Assembly: GCA_028288725.1 (NCBI GenBank)
Contig: JAQGIC010000035.1
Coordinates: 1 to 64,000, forward strand
Length of the DNA: 64,000 nucleotides
Reading direction: 5' to 3'
Source: Rhodospirillales bacterium
Lineage (GTDB): Bacteria > Pseudomonadota > Alphaproteobacteria > ATCC43930 > CGMCC-115725
A model generated the notes under the pieces. It had not been told where the DNA came from and did no database searches. It worked only from the letters and a program-made list of their open reading frames with translations. The position numbers and the translations under genes were made by a program. This document shows positions 41,321 to 50,795 of this stretch, one piece after another; the stretch's first letter is position 1; each line of letters starts with the position of its first letter.

Positions 41321-42298
41321 ATGTCTGAGCGTCATCATACAAAGGTCCTGATCATCGGTGCCGGCCCGGCCGGCTATACCGCCGCAATCTATGCCGCGCG
41401 CGCGAACCTGAAGCCGATCATGGTGCAGGGCATGCAACCCGGCGGCCAGATGACGATCACGACCGATGTCGAGAATTATCCGGGCTTCGCCGACGTGATC
41501 CAGGGGCCCTGGCTCATGGAGCAGATGCAGAAACAGGCCGAGCATGTCGGCACCAGGATGGTGTTCGACCTGATCACCTCGGTCGATTTTTCCAAGCGTC
41601 CGTTCGTCTGCACCGCCGATAGCGGCGACGTGTTCGTGGCCGAGACGGTGGTGATCGCGACCGGTGCCCAGGCGCGCTGGCTCGGGCTCGAAAGCGAGGA
41701 GCGCTATCGCGGCTTCGGCGTTTCGGCCTGCGCCACCTGCGACGGGTTCTTCTTTCGCAACAAGAACATCGCGATCGTCGGCGGCGGCAATACCGCGGTC
41801 GAGGAAGCGATCTATCTGACCAATCACGCCGACACCGTGACCCTGATCCATCGCCGGGACAGCTTACGCGCCGAGCGGATCATGCAGGACCGGCTGTTCG
41901 CCAATCCGAAGATCCGGATGAAGTGGAACACCGCGGTCGAGGAAATCGTCGGCGAGCAGAACCCGCCCCGCGTGACCGGCCTGAAGCTCAAGGACACGGT
42001 GACCGGCGCCGAAAGCGAACTGGCGGTCGACGGGTTCTTCGTCGCGATCGGGCACACGCCCGTGACCGACATCTTCAAGGGGCAGATCACGCTCGACGAC
42101 GACGGCTATATCGTGACCAAAGCGGATTCGACCGCGACCAATATTCCGGGCGTGTTCGCGGCGGGCGACGTCAAGGACAAGGTCTTTCGCCAGGCGGTCA
42201 CCGCCGCCGGCATGGGCTGCATGGCGGCGCTCGAAGCCGAGAAATTTATCGCGGCCCATGAGTCTCATGGGAAGACGGCGCTGCGCGCAGCCGAGTGA
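41321..42298 (+). CDS. trxB: Thioredoxin reductase (NADPH)
   Basis: A 325-residue cytoplasmic flavoprotein that reduces thioredoxin with NADPH. FAD motif LIIGAGPAGYTAAIYAARA, redox-active ACATCDG (C137, C140), NADPH motif AIVGGGNTAVEEA and the second FAD motif near GVFAAGDVKDK are all present. Length is normal. The following LysR gene starts 93 bases after the stop. Confidence 0.97.
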   Translation: MSERHHTKVLIIGAGPAGYTAAIYAARANLKPIMVQGMQPGGQMTITTDVENYPGFADVIQGPWLMEQMQKQAEHVGTRMVFDLITSVDFSKRPFVCTADSGDVFVAETVVIATGAQARWLGLESEERYRGFGVSACATCDGFFFRNKNIAIVGGGNTAVEEAIYLTNHADTVTLIHRRDSLRAERIMQDRLFANPKIRMKWNTAVEEIVGEQNPPRVTGLKLKDTVTGAESELAVDGFFVAIGHTPVTDIFKGQITLDDDGYIVTKADSTATNIPGVFAAGDVKDKVFRQAVTAAGMGCMAALEAEKFIAAHESHGKTALRAAE

Positions 42299-42391
42299 TT
42301 GCGCGCAAAGGGTTGGGGAGCGGGAGGCATCGGACCGGGGGGTTATCCGATTCAGCTCGCGCACTGACGCCATATTCGACAGGGGACGGTA

Positions 42392-43285
42392 ATGGATTGG
42401 GATAAGCTGCGGGTCTTTCATGCGGTCGCGGAGGCTGGCAGCTTCACCCATGCCGGTGATGCGCTGAACCTCAGTCAATCGGCGGTCAGCCGCCAGATCA
42501 GCGGGCTCGAGGAGAGCCTGCAGGTGCCGTTGTTCCATCGGCATGCGCGCGGCCTGATCCTGACCGAACAGGGCGAGCTGCTGTATCGCACCGCGCGCGA
42601 CGTGTTCGCGAAGCTGTCGATGACCGAGGCGATGCTGTCGGAAAGCAAGGACCGGCCCAAGGGCCCGCTCAAGGTGACGACGACCGTCGCCTTCGGCTCG
42701 GCCTGGCTGACGCCGCGCATCCGCGAGTTCCTGGAGCTCTATCCGGAAATCACGCTCAGCCTGCTGGTCGACGACGGCGAGCTGGATCTGTCGATGCGCG
42801 AGGCCGATGTGGCGATCCGCATGGCCCCGCCGCGCCAGCCGGACTTGGTGCAGCGTCACCTGATGACCGTGCGCTCCCATGCCTATGCCTCGGCGGACTA
42901 TCTGAAGAAGCATGGCACGCCGACCCGGCCCGAGGATCTGGACGAACATCGGGTCGTGATCTACGGCGACGATTCCCGGCCGCCGACGGCCAGCATCAAC
43001 TGGCTGTCCGAAGTGGGCGCCAAGCCGGGCGCGGAACGCCGCCCGATCCTGAAGGTCAACAATATCTACGGCATCTACCGCGCCGTCCAGAGCGGGCTCG
43101 GCATCGGCTCGCTGCCCAACTACATGGGCCAGGAGACGACCGACCTCATCCGCGTGCTGCCCGAACTGTCGGGCCCGACGGTCGAAGCCTATTTCGTCTA
43201 TCCGGAAGAGCTGCGGCCGTCGAAGCGCATTGCGGTGTTCCGAGACTTCCTGATTCGCAAGGTCCAGGAATCGCGCCTGACCTGA
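42392..43285 (+). CDS. LysR-type transcriptional regulator
   Basis: A 297-residue LysR protein. The winged helix is at 1-62 (MDWDKLRVFHAVAEAGSFTH and LNLSQSAVSRQISGLEESLQ), the linker helix follows, and the effector-binding domain spans ~90-290. It resembles regulators found next to trxB in alphaproteobacteria. Same strand as trxB with a 93-base gap and its own terminator. Target and ligand unknown. Confidence 0.92.
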   Translation: MDWDKLRVFHAVAEAGSFTHAGDALNLSQSAVSRQISGLEESLQVPLFHRHARGLILTEQGELLYRTARDVFAKLSMTEAMLSESKDRPKGPLKVTTTVAFGSAWLTPRIREFLELYPEITLSLLVDDGELDLSMREADVAIRMAPPRQPDLVQRHLMTVRSHAYASADYLKKHGTPTRPEDLDEHRVVIYGDDSRPPTASINWLSEVGAKPGAERRPILKVNNIYGIYRAVQSGLGIGSLPNYMGQETTDLIRVLPELSGPTVEAYFVYPEELRPSKRIAVFRDFLIRKVQESRLT

Positions 43286-43315
43286 TCCGCGGCAAAACAC
43301 AGTTCCGCCTATGAG

Positions 43316-43340
43316 ATGCCCGCCTTTCGGCGGGCATTTT
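43316..43340 (+). terminator. Rho-independent terminator after the LysR gene
   Basis: ATGCCCGCC (43316-43324), TTTC loop, GGCGGGCAT (43329-43337), followed by TTT. It lies 31 bases after the stop. Confidence 0.85.
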
Positions 43341-43540
43341 CATGTATGTGGCAAGAGTTTGTCATGAAACAGTCAAATAACCGCAGGCGATGCGTTAGCC
43401 GCAGGGGTGACTTGCCCAATTTCAGGGTGGTTTCCGCAAGCAGACTGCCCAATTATTGCGCTGCGGGAACGGCGCGGCGCGGACAAACGCGACGCGGTTC
43501 CCCAAAGAATTCGCCGGCGAAAGCGACCGCCGGCACCGAG

Positions 43541-43579
43541 TTCCCAGGCCCCGTGCCTGGGAAAAGGGTCTTCGGATCC
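43541..43579 (+). other. Two hairpins just upstream of the first sRNA-like element
   Basis: TTCCCAGGC (43541-43549) pairs with GCCTGGGAA (43555-43563). GGGTC (43566-43570) pairs with GATCC (43575-43579) around a UUCG tetraloop with C-G closing pair, one G-U pair included. They may belong to the same RNA as the following element. They are absent from the second copy at 46107. Confidence 0.55.
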
Positions 43580-43580
43580 T

Positions 43581-43652
43581 ACGTCTCCCAGACGTGAAGC
43601 CTCCCTGTTGACTTACGCCCGGAACCGCAAGGTTTTCCGGGCGTATTTTTTT
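43581..43652 (+). ncRNA. Candidate sRNA with CCC and CCTCCC loops, copy 1
   Basis: Hairpin ACGTCT-CCC-AGACGT (43581-43595) is followed by a second weak hairpin AAG/CTT enclosing CCTCCCTGTTGA (43597-43614), then a strong terminator, TACGCCCGGAA/TTCCGGGCGTA with an inner CC-GCAA-GG cap (43614-43645), and seven T. Bases 43581-43614 are identical to 46108-46141. Exposed CUCCC motifs can pair with Shine-Dalgarno sequences, as in cuckoo/CcsR and alpha-r14 sRNAs of alphaproteobacteria; membership of a known family is inference. The 5' end could lie earlier, near 43541. Confidence 0.7.
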
Positions 43653-44046
43653 GTGCGCAATGTGGTTTTCGACCCAGAAGTGACTGCCCGGGCACAACTG
43701 GGGCACAACGGCGCTCCGCCATGCATCAAACCTCCCACCTAAAATCATTTGCCCCCCATGAGGCGCCGGCAGTGCTGTAAGCCCGACGCGGGAGGATACC
43801 TGTTGCGGGCGCTCCTGCCGGTCGGCATCAGCCTGGGAGCAGCCGATTGAAGAGGGACATCCTCAAGAGGGGTACCAGGCTTTCCACCCGGCCACCGCTA
43901 ATTCACCAACCACTGACCAGGCATCTGTCGGTGAAATTTTTCCCAGAATTCGTCTACCGGTATTCTACTAGCGATTCACTCAGAGGTTCGCAGAGGTTGA
44001 GCACGTTAGTAGTTCATCACCGAGCCCAGAGCCGTCCGCTATCTGA

Positions 44047-45882
44047 TCAAAAACCATGGGTAAGGATGTATCTTATAAATGCCGCATCCTCTTCCGGGGG
44101 CAATTCGGAAGCCGACATAAGTACTTGTGCGTATGCTGGACAGAGTAGTGCGTGTGGGGCGTCATCTGCTAAATTTTTTGATAGTTTCTTTAAGTCGACA
44201 CCATCTTTCACAGCCAGAAGAAGTGCCTTTTCTATCAGTCGCCCACCCAGCTCTGCACTTGGCGGCTGAGTGGGGTTTTTGGTGCCTTCCACCAGAATCT
44301 GGTTCATTACAGTGACTTCCAGTGTCACCAAGTCCTGAGGTAAGTACTTGGTAAGGTCGATACCTCCGCTTCTGAGGTACTGCCAACATAGCTCGGGGTC
44401 AGCTTTTTGAAGAACGTTCAGTTCGCGGAACATCAGGTCGGCAAGTGCAAGGGTGACATCATCTGGAGCTTGCCGGCGCAGACGTTCGGAAGCGGCGTGC
44501 ATGTGGGAGCGAAGAGCAAGACTGAAATCCGAAATTGGGAGACCCTTCAGACCTGTTTGAACCCACGTATCCTCAAGCTCAGACCAGTGGGAGCCGTCCG
44601 CTTTCCTAATGGCTTGTAGATCCGGTTCGGAATTTAGAGCTTTCTTCAGCGTTTCTCCCGTGGGTGCAGGACCATATCCACTGACTGCAAACATTTCGTC
44701 GGGCGCGACCTCGGTGACGACTTTTGCGTTGATCAGTTCGCTAACGCTCGGGTTCCAAATCGAGCTGGATGGAGTGCCGAGTGCCTTTGTGACAAACCAG
44801 GCGGGAACTCCCGCAGCGGAAAAGGCTGATCGGAAGTCCTGGTTGACGTAATCGACCCCGCCAAAGCTCGCACTGTGGAACCCAAGAACGGCGCCAGCGG
44901 CCAACCATCGCCGCTGACCACCGAGAAATACGATGATGCAGGCCGATTGACACTGCTTAGCGACAAACGTGTCCATTCCTCGGGCGATGATCATGTCGCG
45001 GATTTGAACAGCTTCTGCGACTCGACCGCCGAAGCTATCGAGGTGAACTACGTGGGCCTTCGGAGCATTGGCAAGCGCTGCTCTAAAGACATCAGCTTGC
45101 CCTCGCGCGAAGCCGCCGCTGATTTCAAGCTCGGTTCCATCCCGAAGGGTGCGAACACCCCTCGGGCCGAAGTCAGGATCCCCTATCGCGGCTTGGAAAG
45201 CATCGGCGAGTTGAGGCCACGCCTGCTTTACGAGCATGTGACCATCTTTCACTACGCCGCCGATTATCATGAGCATTGCCAACGCTGCCCACCCATGGCG
45301 AGTGCTTCGATTAGCCGAACGCCAGGTGCCGACGACCTGCCAGACAATCACGATGACAACGGATATCCAGGTGGCCAGTAACGCAACAACTGGGATGATT
45401 AGATTGCGGCTGTCCGACGTGCTAGCCAAAATGGCGAAGACTATTGCCGTAGTTGCGATGTTTCCCAGGAACCCGTTAACCCAGTAAGCCACTCCGAGTG
45501 GAAGCTCTCCGCGCCAATGCCTGACGACATAATTGGCGCGAACGGCTGGGGCCGCAGTCGCTACTTCCGAGCCAGAGAGATGAGGCCGAGGACCTGACGC
45601 GAAATCGCTCGAACCATTCTCATCTTGAACTACTTCGTCACCCGGCGCCTTGGCGGCAAGTGCTTGGCCGGCCATGGTCGGGGGAGGGACAAACAAACCT
45701 TCAATTTCTGATGCAGGGCGCCAAGACGGCTCACCAGGTTCCCAGACCTTGTCTTCCGGGGTAAGGGTGCCGCCGCGAACGAGGGCCAGCAACTCGGTAA
45801 ACGCCAGAGGACCCCTAGGTTCACCTCCGACGATCACGTGCCAGTTCGCATTACCGACGCTTGAACGTTCTTGACCCGACAT
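44047..45882 (-). CDS. GYF_2-domain, membrane-anchored ClpP/SppA-like protease
   Basis: A 611-residue protein. Residues ~13-64 are a GYF_2 domain (WHVIVGGEPRGPLAFTELL then WEPGEPSWRPASEI). A disordered linker follows to ~115, then a three-helix membrane module (~128-212, LPLGVAYWVNGFLGNIATTA). Residues ~240-400 resemble ClpP/SppA-type proteases: VVHLDSFGGRVAEAV, a nucleophile Ser313 in KQCQSACIIVFLGG and His336 in VLGFHSASFGG, as in periplasmic ClpP-like COG3904 proteins. The C-terminal ~200 residues are helical and unassigned. GC is visibly lower than in flanking genes. It is the only solid gene between the two sRNA-like copies. Confidence 0.8.
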   Translation of the reverse strand: MSGQERSSVGNANWHVIVGGEPRGPLAFTELLALVRGGTLTPEDKVWEPGEPSWRPASEIEGLFVPPPTMAGQALAAKAPGDEVVQDENGSSDFASGPRPHLSGSEVATAAPAVRANYVVRHWRGELPLGVAYWVNGFLGNIATTAIVFAILASTSDSRNLIIPVVALLATWISVVIVIVWQVVGTWRSANRSTRHGWAALAMLMIIGGVVKDGHMLVKQAWPQLADAFQAAIGDPDFGPRGVRTLRDGTELEISGGFARGQADVFRAALANAPKAHVVHLDSFGGRVAEAVQIRDMIIARGMDTFVAKQCQSACIIVFLGGQRRWLAAGAVLGFHSASFGGVDYVNQDFRSAFSAAGVPAWFVTKALGTPSSSIWNPSVSELINAKVVTEVAPDEMFAVSGYGPAPTGETLKKALNSEPDLQAIRKADGSHWSELEDTWVQTGLKGLPISDFSLALRSHMHAASERLRRQAPDDVTLALADLMFRELNVLQKADPELCWQYLRSGGIDLTKYLPQDLVTLEVTVMNQILVEGTKNPTQPPSAELGGRLIEKALLLAVKDGVDLKKLSKNLADDAPHALLCPAYAQVLMSASELPPEEDAAFIRYILTHGF

Positions 45883-46106
45883 CTGATCCTCACGCCTTCC
45901 TTGTGAAGGAATGCCTCCTTTGTCTCAAGGTTGCAAGAGCGTATGAATCACACGCTCGCGGCTCGATGATTGCGCATCTCGCTGGGCGATATGTCCCGGT
46001 CACATCAGAGCGGCGAAAAATGTCATTCACTCGCCGAATCAAACAGTTATTGGAAATCGCCTCGGACCATGAGAGCCATCGGTGGACCTATGGAGTCTGA
46101 GCATTT

Positions 46107-46173
46107 CACGTCTCCCAGACGTGAAGCCTCCCTGTTGACTTGGGCCGGACCCGCAAGGTGTCCGGCCTTTTTT
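46107..46173 (+). ncRNA. Candidate sRNA with CCC and CCTCCC loops, copy 2
   Basis: The same 34-base core as copy 1 (46108-46141) is followed by its own terminator: GGCCGGAC (46143-46150), CC-GCAA-GG cap, GTCCGGCC (46160-46167) and six T (46168-46173). The first stem is one pair longer here (CACGTCT/AGACGTG). Terminator stems of the two copies differ in sequence but keep the same GCAA cap. Its end abuts the stop of the convergent phosphoesterase gene. Confidence 0.7.
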
Positions 46174-46645
46174 ACGGGGCGATTTCGATCAGATCGACCG
46201 ACACGGTCGCGCCTGTGACGATCAGGCGTCCGAGCCCGATCGGCAGCGAAAACCGGCGGGGCCCGGCGCTGCCCGGGTTCACATACAGCACGCCGGCCCT
46301 TTCATGGCGGCCGGGGCGATGGGAATGGCCGTAGACCACGGCGTGAAAGCCGGCGGCGGCGGGATCGAGCGCAAGATCGTCGATCCGATGGATCACGCAG
46401 ATGGTCGCCTGTCCGACCATCAGCACGGCCGCCTCGGGCAGCGCCGTCGCCCAGTCGCCGATATCGACGTTGCCGCGCACGGCCGTGACCGGCGCCAGAG
46501 CCGCCAATTCGAGGAGGATCCGCGGATCGCCGACATCGCCCGCATGGATGATGAAGTCGCTGCCCCGCAACAGCGCCACGGCTTGCGGACGCAGCAAGCC
46601 ATGCGTGTCGGAGATCAGCCCAACGATGATGTCGCGTCCGCGCAA
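46172..46645 (-). CDS. YfcE/MJ0936-type metallophosphoesterase
   Basis: A 157-residue phosphodiesterase of the YfcE/Mre11-like family. All metal motifs are present: GLISDTHG (D13, H15), HAGDVGD (D37), RGNVD (N59) and YGHSHRP (H107, H109), with NPGSAG near the end. It acts on phosphodiesters of unknown identity in the cytoplasm. The start at 46645 is a TTG with GAGG seven bases upstream; no in-frame ATG precedes the first motif. It converges with sRNA copy 2. Confidence 0.88.
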   Translation of the reverse strand: MRGRDIIVGLISDTHGLLRPQAVALLRGSDFIIHAGDVGDPRILLELAALAPVTAVRGNVDIGDWATALPEAAVLMVGQATICVIHRIDDLALDPAAAGFHAVVYGHSHRPGRHERAGVLYVNPGSAGPRRFSLPIGLGRLIVTGATVSVDLIEIAP

Positions 46646-47038
46646 TCGGACCTCATTCGACGCCGAGTTTGCTCAGCACCGTCGCACGAACCTTTTGCTT
46701 GCGCCCGAGAAATCCGGCCCGGGGTTCTTGGCCGAGGCCAATCCGTTCCGGGCGATCGGGGAGCGCGCATTCTTCGCCGCCATGGTCGCTCTCGGCGATT
46801 GGTCATCCTTCTGCTTCGCGCCCCGACAGCAACCGATCGATGTTTTTGCGTGGGCCGAACCCAACGATTGCGGCAGATCAGGGCGTCATGACGGCGGCCG
46901 GCCAGGCAAACGTTCTCTTAACAATTATGAGGGTATTCCCTGAGACCCGCCGGAGCGAGCTTAACCAACTCAATAGTCTTGAGGTTTCGCCCCTAAGCGA
47001 CCTTTAGCGTCGCGCAGAGTTAACTTGGGGGACCTACG
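46646..47038. other. Spacer before the chemotaxis receptor gene
   Basis: A 393-base stretch between the divergent phosphoesterase and receptor genes. Several frames stay open but none has a start, ribosome-binding site and sensible protein together. It holds the receptor promoter, with a good TTGGGGG ribosome-binding site just before 47039. No RNA gene recognised. Confidence 0.5.
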
Positions 47039-48715
47039 ATGAAAAACCTGAGCATATTCCAACGCCTTGTCCTTATCATCGCGCTTGTCGCCGTTTCCTT
47101 CTGTGTGATCTCGTCTGTCCAGATCTGGTCCTTGCGGCAGACCATCGTCCAGGAGCGGCAGGATAAGCTGCGCGACATGGTCGGCAGCGTCATCAAATTG
47201 ACGAAATTCTACGCCGACAAGGCGGCGTCGGGCGAGCTGCCGCTGGATAAGGCCCAGGAGGCTGCCAAGGAAGCCATCCGAGCCATGCGCTGGGGTGAAG
47301 GCGACTACTACGGCGTCTACCGGTTCGATGGCATGACCCTTGTCCACGGCAATCCCAAGAACGAGGGCATCAACAGGCTGAACCTGACCGATTCCGCCGG
47401 CCATCGTGTCGTCGCCGATATGATCGAGATCGCACAGCATGGCGGGGGTTTTCTAGAGCCGTCGATCCCCCGGGCCGCCGGTGGGAAAGCCCTGCCGAAG
47501 ATCACGTATCAGGCCGCCTTTGAACCTTGGCAATGGGCGGTCCAGGCGGGAACCTACACGGACGATATCGACGCGGCGATGTACCGGCAGGCGCTGTGGA
47601 GCGGCGGCGGTGCCCTTGTCGCGCTGCTTCTGGTCGCCGGCATCGCCAGCCTAGTCGCCCGCGGGATCACTTCGCCGCTCGCCGCCCTGTGCGGTGTCAT
47701 GGACCACTTCGCCGGTGGCCAGCTCACGGAGAACGTGCCCTTTACGGATCGCCGCACCGAGATCGGTCAGATCGCCCGGACCTTGGAAGTGTTCAAGGCC
47801 GGCATGATCGAGAGCGAAAGCCTGCGTAGCGAGCAGGAGACGATCCGCCAGGAAGCCGACGCGGCCAGCCACCGAACAAGGCAGGCGCTCGCCGATGCCT
47901 TCGAGGCCAGCATCAGTGATGTCGTGACCGCCGTATCTGCCGCCGCCTCGCAGATGCGGATGGCCGCACAAAGCATGTCGGCGACCGCTCGGCAGACGGC
48001 CGAGCAATCGATGACGGTGTCCGCCGCCGCCGAACAGGCATCGGCCAACGTGCAGACAGTAGCCTCGGCGAATGAGGAGCTTTCGTCTTCAGTCGCGGAA
48101 ATCAGCCGTCAGATGGCGTACTCGGCCAAGATCACCGGGAAGACGATGGATGATGCGCAGCGCACCAACGCCATCGTCGAGAGCTTGGCGACGGCCGCCC
48201 AGAAGATCGGCGAGGTCGTCTCGCTGATCAATGGCATCGCCAGCCAGACGAATCTTCTTGCGCTCAATGCCTCGATCGAGGCGGCACGAGCCGGCGATGC
48301 CGGCAAGGGCTTCAATGTCGTCGCGGGTGAGGTCAAGGCTTTGGCCGCTCAAACCAGCAATGCCACGCAAGAGATCGCCGAGCAGATCGCCGCAATCCAG
48401 GGGGCGACCAGAGAGGCCGTCACGGCGATCAAGGGGATCGGCGGCACCATCACCGAACTCAACGGGATCGCAACGGCGATCGCCGCCGGCATGGAAGAAC
48501 AAGGCGCGGCGATGCAGGAGATCACGCGGAACACCCAGGAGGCGGCCAGAGGGGTCACGGACGTAACGGCCAATATCGGCGATATCTGCCGCAACGTGGA
48601 GGCGACAGGCGTCGAGGCGTCCGATGTCGTCAAGGCTGCCGGCGATCTCGAGCGCCGCGCCGCGGCGCTAGGCATCGAAGCCGACAAGTTCGTCACCAGC
48701 ATCCGCACGGCCTGA
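47039..48715 (+). CDS. Methyl-accepting chemotaxis protein with single Cache sensor
   Basis: A 558-residue chemoreceptor. TM1 is at ~8-30, a periplasmic single-Cache-type domain at ~33-185 ([20 protein letters not shown] is typical of sCache_2 and followed by [13 protein letters not shown]), TM2 at ~186-208, then HAMP and the kinase-control module with the hairpin tip [20 protein letters not shown]. Such receptors often bind small organic acids, but the ligand here is unknown. No C-terminal CheR-tether pentapeptide. No chemotaxis genes adjoin it, so it is a free-standing receptor. Confidence 0.95.
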   Translation: MKNLSIFQRLVLIIALVAVSFCVISSVQIWSLRQTIVQERQDKLRDMVGSVIKLTKFYADKAASGELPLDKAQEAAKEAIRAMRWGEGDYYGVYRFDGMTLVHGNPKNEGINRLNLTDSAGHRVVADMIEIAQHGGGFLEPSIPRAAGGKALPKITYQAAFEPWQWAVQAGTYTDDIDAAMYRQALWSGGGALVALLLVAGIASLVARGITSPLAALCGVMDHFAGGQLTENVPFTDRRTEIGQIARTLEVFKAGMIESESLRSEQETIRQEADAASHRTRQALADAFEASISDVVTAVSAAASQMRMAAQSMSATARQTAEQSMTVSAAAEQASANVQTVASANEELSSSVAEISRQMAYSAKITGKTMDDAQRTNAIVESLATAAQKIGEVVSLINGIASQTNLLALNASIEAARAGDAGKGFNVVAGEVKALAAQTSNATQEIAEQIAAIQGATREAVTAIKGIGGTITELNGIATAIAAGMEEQGAAMQEITRNTQEAARGVTDVTANIGDICRNVEATGVEASDVVKAAGDLERRAAALGIEADKFVTSIRTA

Positions 48716-48787
48716 GTGGTTGTTGCCGTGCCGAACCACACGCCTCGCGAGAGACCCTATGCGGCCTCAGACAACTAGCGACACGCC

Positions 48788-49201
48788 CTAGCCCTCCGCC
48801 CCGATGTCGCCCGACAGCTGGCCGCCGCACGCCACTTCCAGCTGCCCGTAGCGGATCGTGCCCGAAACCTTGCCGGATTCCCGGATCAGCAGCCGCTTGC
48901 GGACCGTCAGCGTGCCCTCGAACCGGCCCGAGATCTCGGCGTCGTCGACCGTCGCCGTGCCATTGAACGTGCCGGGACCGGCGACGTCGATGACGCTGCA
49001 TTCCAGCAGCGTCGCCTCGACCTTGCCTTCGACGTGGAGGCGATCGCAGCCGGTGATCTTGCCCGACAATGTCACTTCGCGACCGACCAGCATCTGGTTG
49101 GTCACGCTCCGCGGCGAGGGCGTCACGGGCGCGACCGTGGCGGCCGGGCCTGGCGTGGTCGAAATCGGGATCGCGACACGGCGGGATGGGTCGATCGACA
49201 T
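48788..49201 (-). CDS. Bactofilin family protein
   Basis: A 137-residue protein with a short disordered N-terminus (~1-32), the bactofilin beta-helix core (VGREVTLSGKITGCDRLHVE and VDVAGPGTFNG-type repeats with regular G positions) and a very short C-terminus. Bactofilins polymerise into cytoskeletal filaments that position envelope enzymes. Two cysteines lie in the core. It is a single gene between the receptor and MscS genes. Confidence 0.92.
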   Translation of the reverse strand: MSIDPSRRVAIPISTTPGPAATVAPVTPSPRSVTNQMLVGREVTLSGKITGCDRLHVEGKVEATLLECSVIDVAGPGTFNGTATVDDAEISGRFEGTLTVRKRLLIRESGKVSGTIRYGQLEVACGGQLSGDIGAEG

Positions 49202-49332
49202 CTAAGCTGCATCCTCAACGACAGGCGGGGTTGAACGATCGTCGTACACGCAAGCCGCCGGCACCGAATGTGAGGAAATTGGGTCGCGACGCGATTTCCG
49301 GACGATCGTCCCTCTCGGTCGGCTTGTGCCGG

Positions 49333-50553
49333 TCATCGCCGCTCGGTGCTTTGGACGGGGCGAGCCGGCGCGGGCGGTGCCGCGAACGGGGACGCCGGTT
49401 CCCTGCCGTCGCGCGCGGCGCCCGCATCGTCGATCGACAGGCGCCGCTGCGGCAGGGCGTGGGGATAGTGCTGTTGCAGGAAACCGACGAGCTTTTCTCG
49501 CACCTCGCATCGCAGATCCCAGGTCTGCGGCGCGTTGCGGGCGCTGACCAGGGCGCGCAACTCGATCACCGTCTCGCGCACGTCGCTGACCTGCAGGCTC
49601 ACGACGCGCCGGTCCCACAGCGCGCTGGCCGCCGCGATGGCGGATAGTTCCTGCCGGACCGCCTCGACCGGCACGGTGTGATCGACATAGACAAAGACCG
49701 AGCCGATCAGGGAGCCGGTCTCGCGCGTCCAATTCTGAAACGGCTTGTCGAGGAAATACGCGAGCGGCACGATCAACCGGCGCCAGTCCCACAGGCGGAT
49801 GACGACATAGGTGCTGGTGATCTCCTCGACCCAGCCCCATTCGCCCTCGACGATCACGGCATCCTCCAGCCGGATCGGCTGGGTGATGGCGATCTGCAGG
49901 CCGGCGATGAGGTTGGTCAGCAGCGGGCGCGCGGCCAGACCCACGACCAGGCTGGCGGCGCCGGCCGAGGCGAACAGGCTGACGCCATATTGCCGCACCG
50001 AATCGAAGCTCATCAGCGCCGCACCCAGCGTGATGATCACCACCAGCGTATCGACCGCGCGCTTCAGAATGCGGATCTGCGTCACGTGCTTGCGGGCCAG
50101 CAGATTATCGTCCACGTCGGTGCGGAACCGCTGCAGATACAGGGTCGCCGCGATCTCGAACGCGCGGATGGCGCTCCAGCCGACCAGGACGGTGAAGGCG
50201 ACGAGCAGCACGTGGCTGATGCGATCGGTGGTTTCGGTCGCGAAGCTGGTCGAGGGCAGCGCCAGACCCAGGGCGAAGACGACGAAGGCCAGGCGGCTCG
50301 GCCCCGCGGTCGCGCCGACGAACGTGCGCAGGAACGTGCGCGGCTTGTCGGTCGTCAGAAAGCGGTTGAACGCCCGCAGGCTCAGGCGATGAAGCAGCAG
50401 CGCGACCAGAACGGCGCACAGCAGGATGCCGGCGCTCCACACTGGCGGCGGCAACCAGGCCGACGCTGCGGCAAGCACGCGATCGATCGTCTGACGGAAG
50501 CTCGTATCGTCCATAGAGGAGAGAACGATCGAAATCCATTCCGGTTGCTGCAT
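49333..50553 (-). CDS. MscS-family mechanosensitive ion channel
   Basis: A 406-residue inner-membrane channel with about four to five helices. The pore helix and beta domain are clear: FASAGAASLVVGLAARPLLT, then VIVEGEWGWVEEITSTYVVI and KPFQNWTRE. It opens on membrane tension to release solutes. The start used is ATG 50553 (MQQPEWISIV); TTG 50568 is an alternative. The C-terminal ~35 residues are a Pro/Ala-rich tail. Single gene, divergent from the RND operon. Confidence 0.92.
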   Translation of the reverse strand: MQQPEWISIVLSSMDDTSFRQTIDRVLAAASAWLPPPVWSAGILLCAVLVALLLHRLSLRAFNRFLTTDKPRTFLRTFVGATAGPSRLAFVVFALGLALPSTSFATETTDRISHVLLVAFTVLVGWSAIRAFEIAATLYLQRFRTDVDDNLLARKHVTQIRILKRAVDTLVVIITLGAALMSFDSVRQYGVSLFASAGAASLVVGLAARPLLTNLIAGLQIAITQPIRLEDAVIVEGEWGWVEEITSTYVVIRLWDWRRLIVPLAYFLDKPFQNWTRETGSLIGSVFVYVDHTVPVEAVRQELSAIAAASALWDRRVVSLQVSDVRETVIELRALVSARNAPQTWDLRCEVREKLVGFLQQHYPHALPQRRLSIDDAGAARDGREPASPFAAPPAPARPVQSTERR

Positions 50554-50795
50554 TGCAAAATCAGTCAATCGGCCGCACCCGTGGCGCGGGGACGATCCGG
50601 CGTGCCGGCTGCCTACAATGCATCGACCCTACCCTGCTGCCGCCCCTCGCGCGGCGGCAGGTTCGACACCTTATCGTTACCATTTTTTAGAGCGTCACCG
50701 GCACGACCGCACGATCTTTCCGTTAGTGGGGCAGATCAACGGCCGCAGGTCGGCCGGGCCAGTTGGATTTGGAAGCCACGTCAGGAAGTCATTGA

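Noticed and set aside
43343-43652. tmRNA or 6S RNA in this gene-free stretch
   Set aside because: No tRNA-like ends, no tag-peptide frame and no long central-bubble stem were found.
43316-43743. Short plus-strand frames in the sRNA region
   Set aside because: They run through terminators and hairpins and lack ribosome-binding sites and protein-like composition.
45861-46100. 79-codon plus-strand frame before sRNA copy 2
   Set aside because: Its start overlaps the divergent protease gene's start and there is no clear ribosome-binding site. The later part (LKVARAYESHARGSM) looks somewhat protein-like, so a short gene from GTG 45903 remains possible.
46401-46943. Open frames across the phosphoesterase gene and its upstream spacer
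   Set aside because: They begin antisense to the phosphoesterase and show no recognisable protein.
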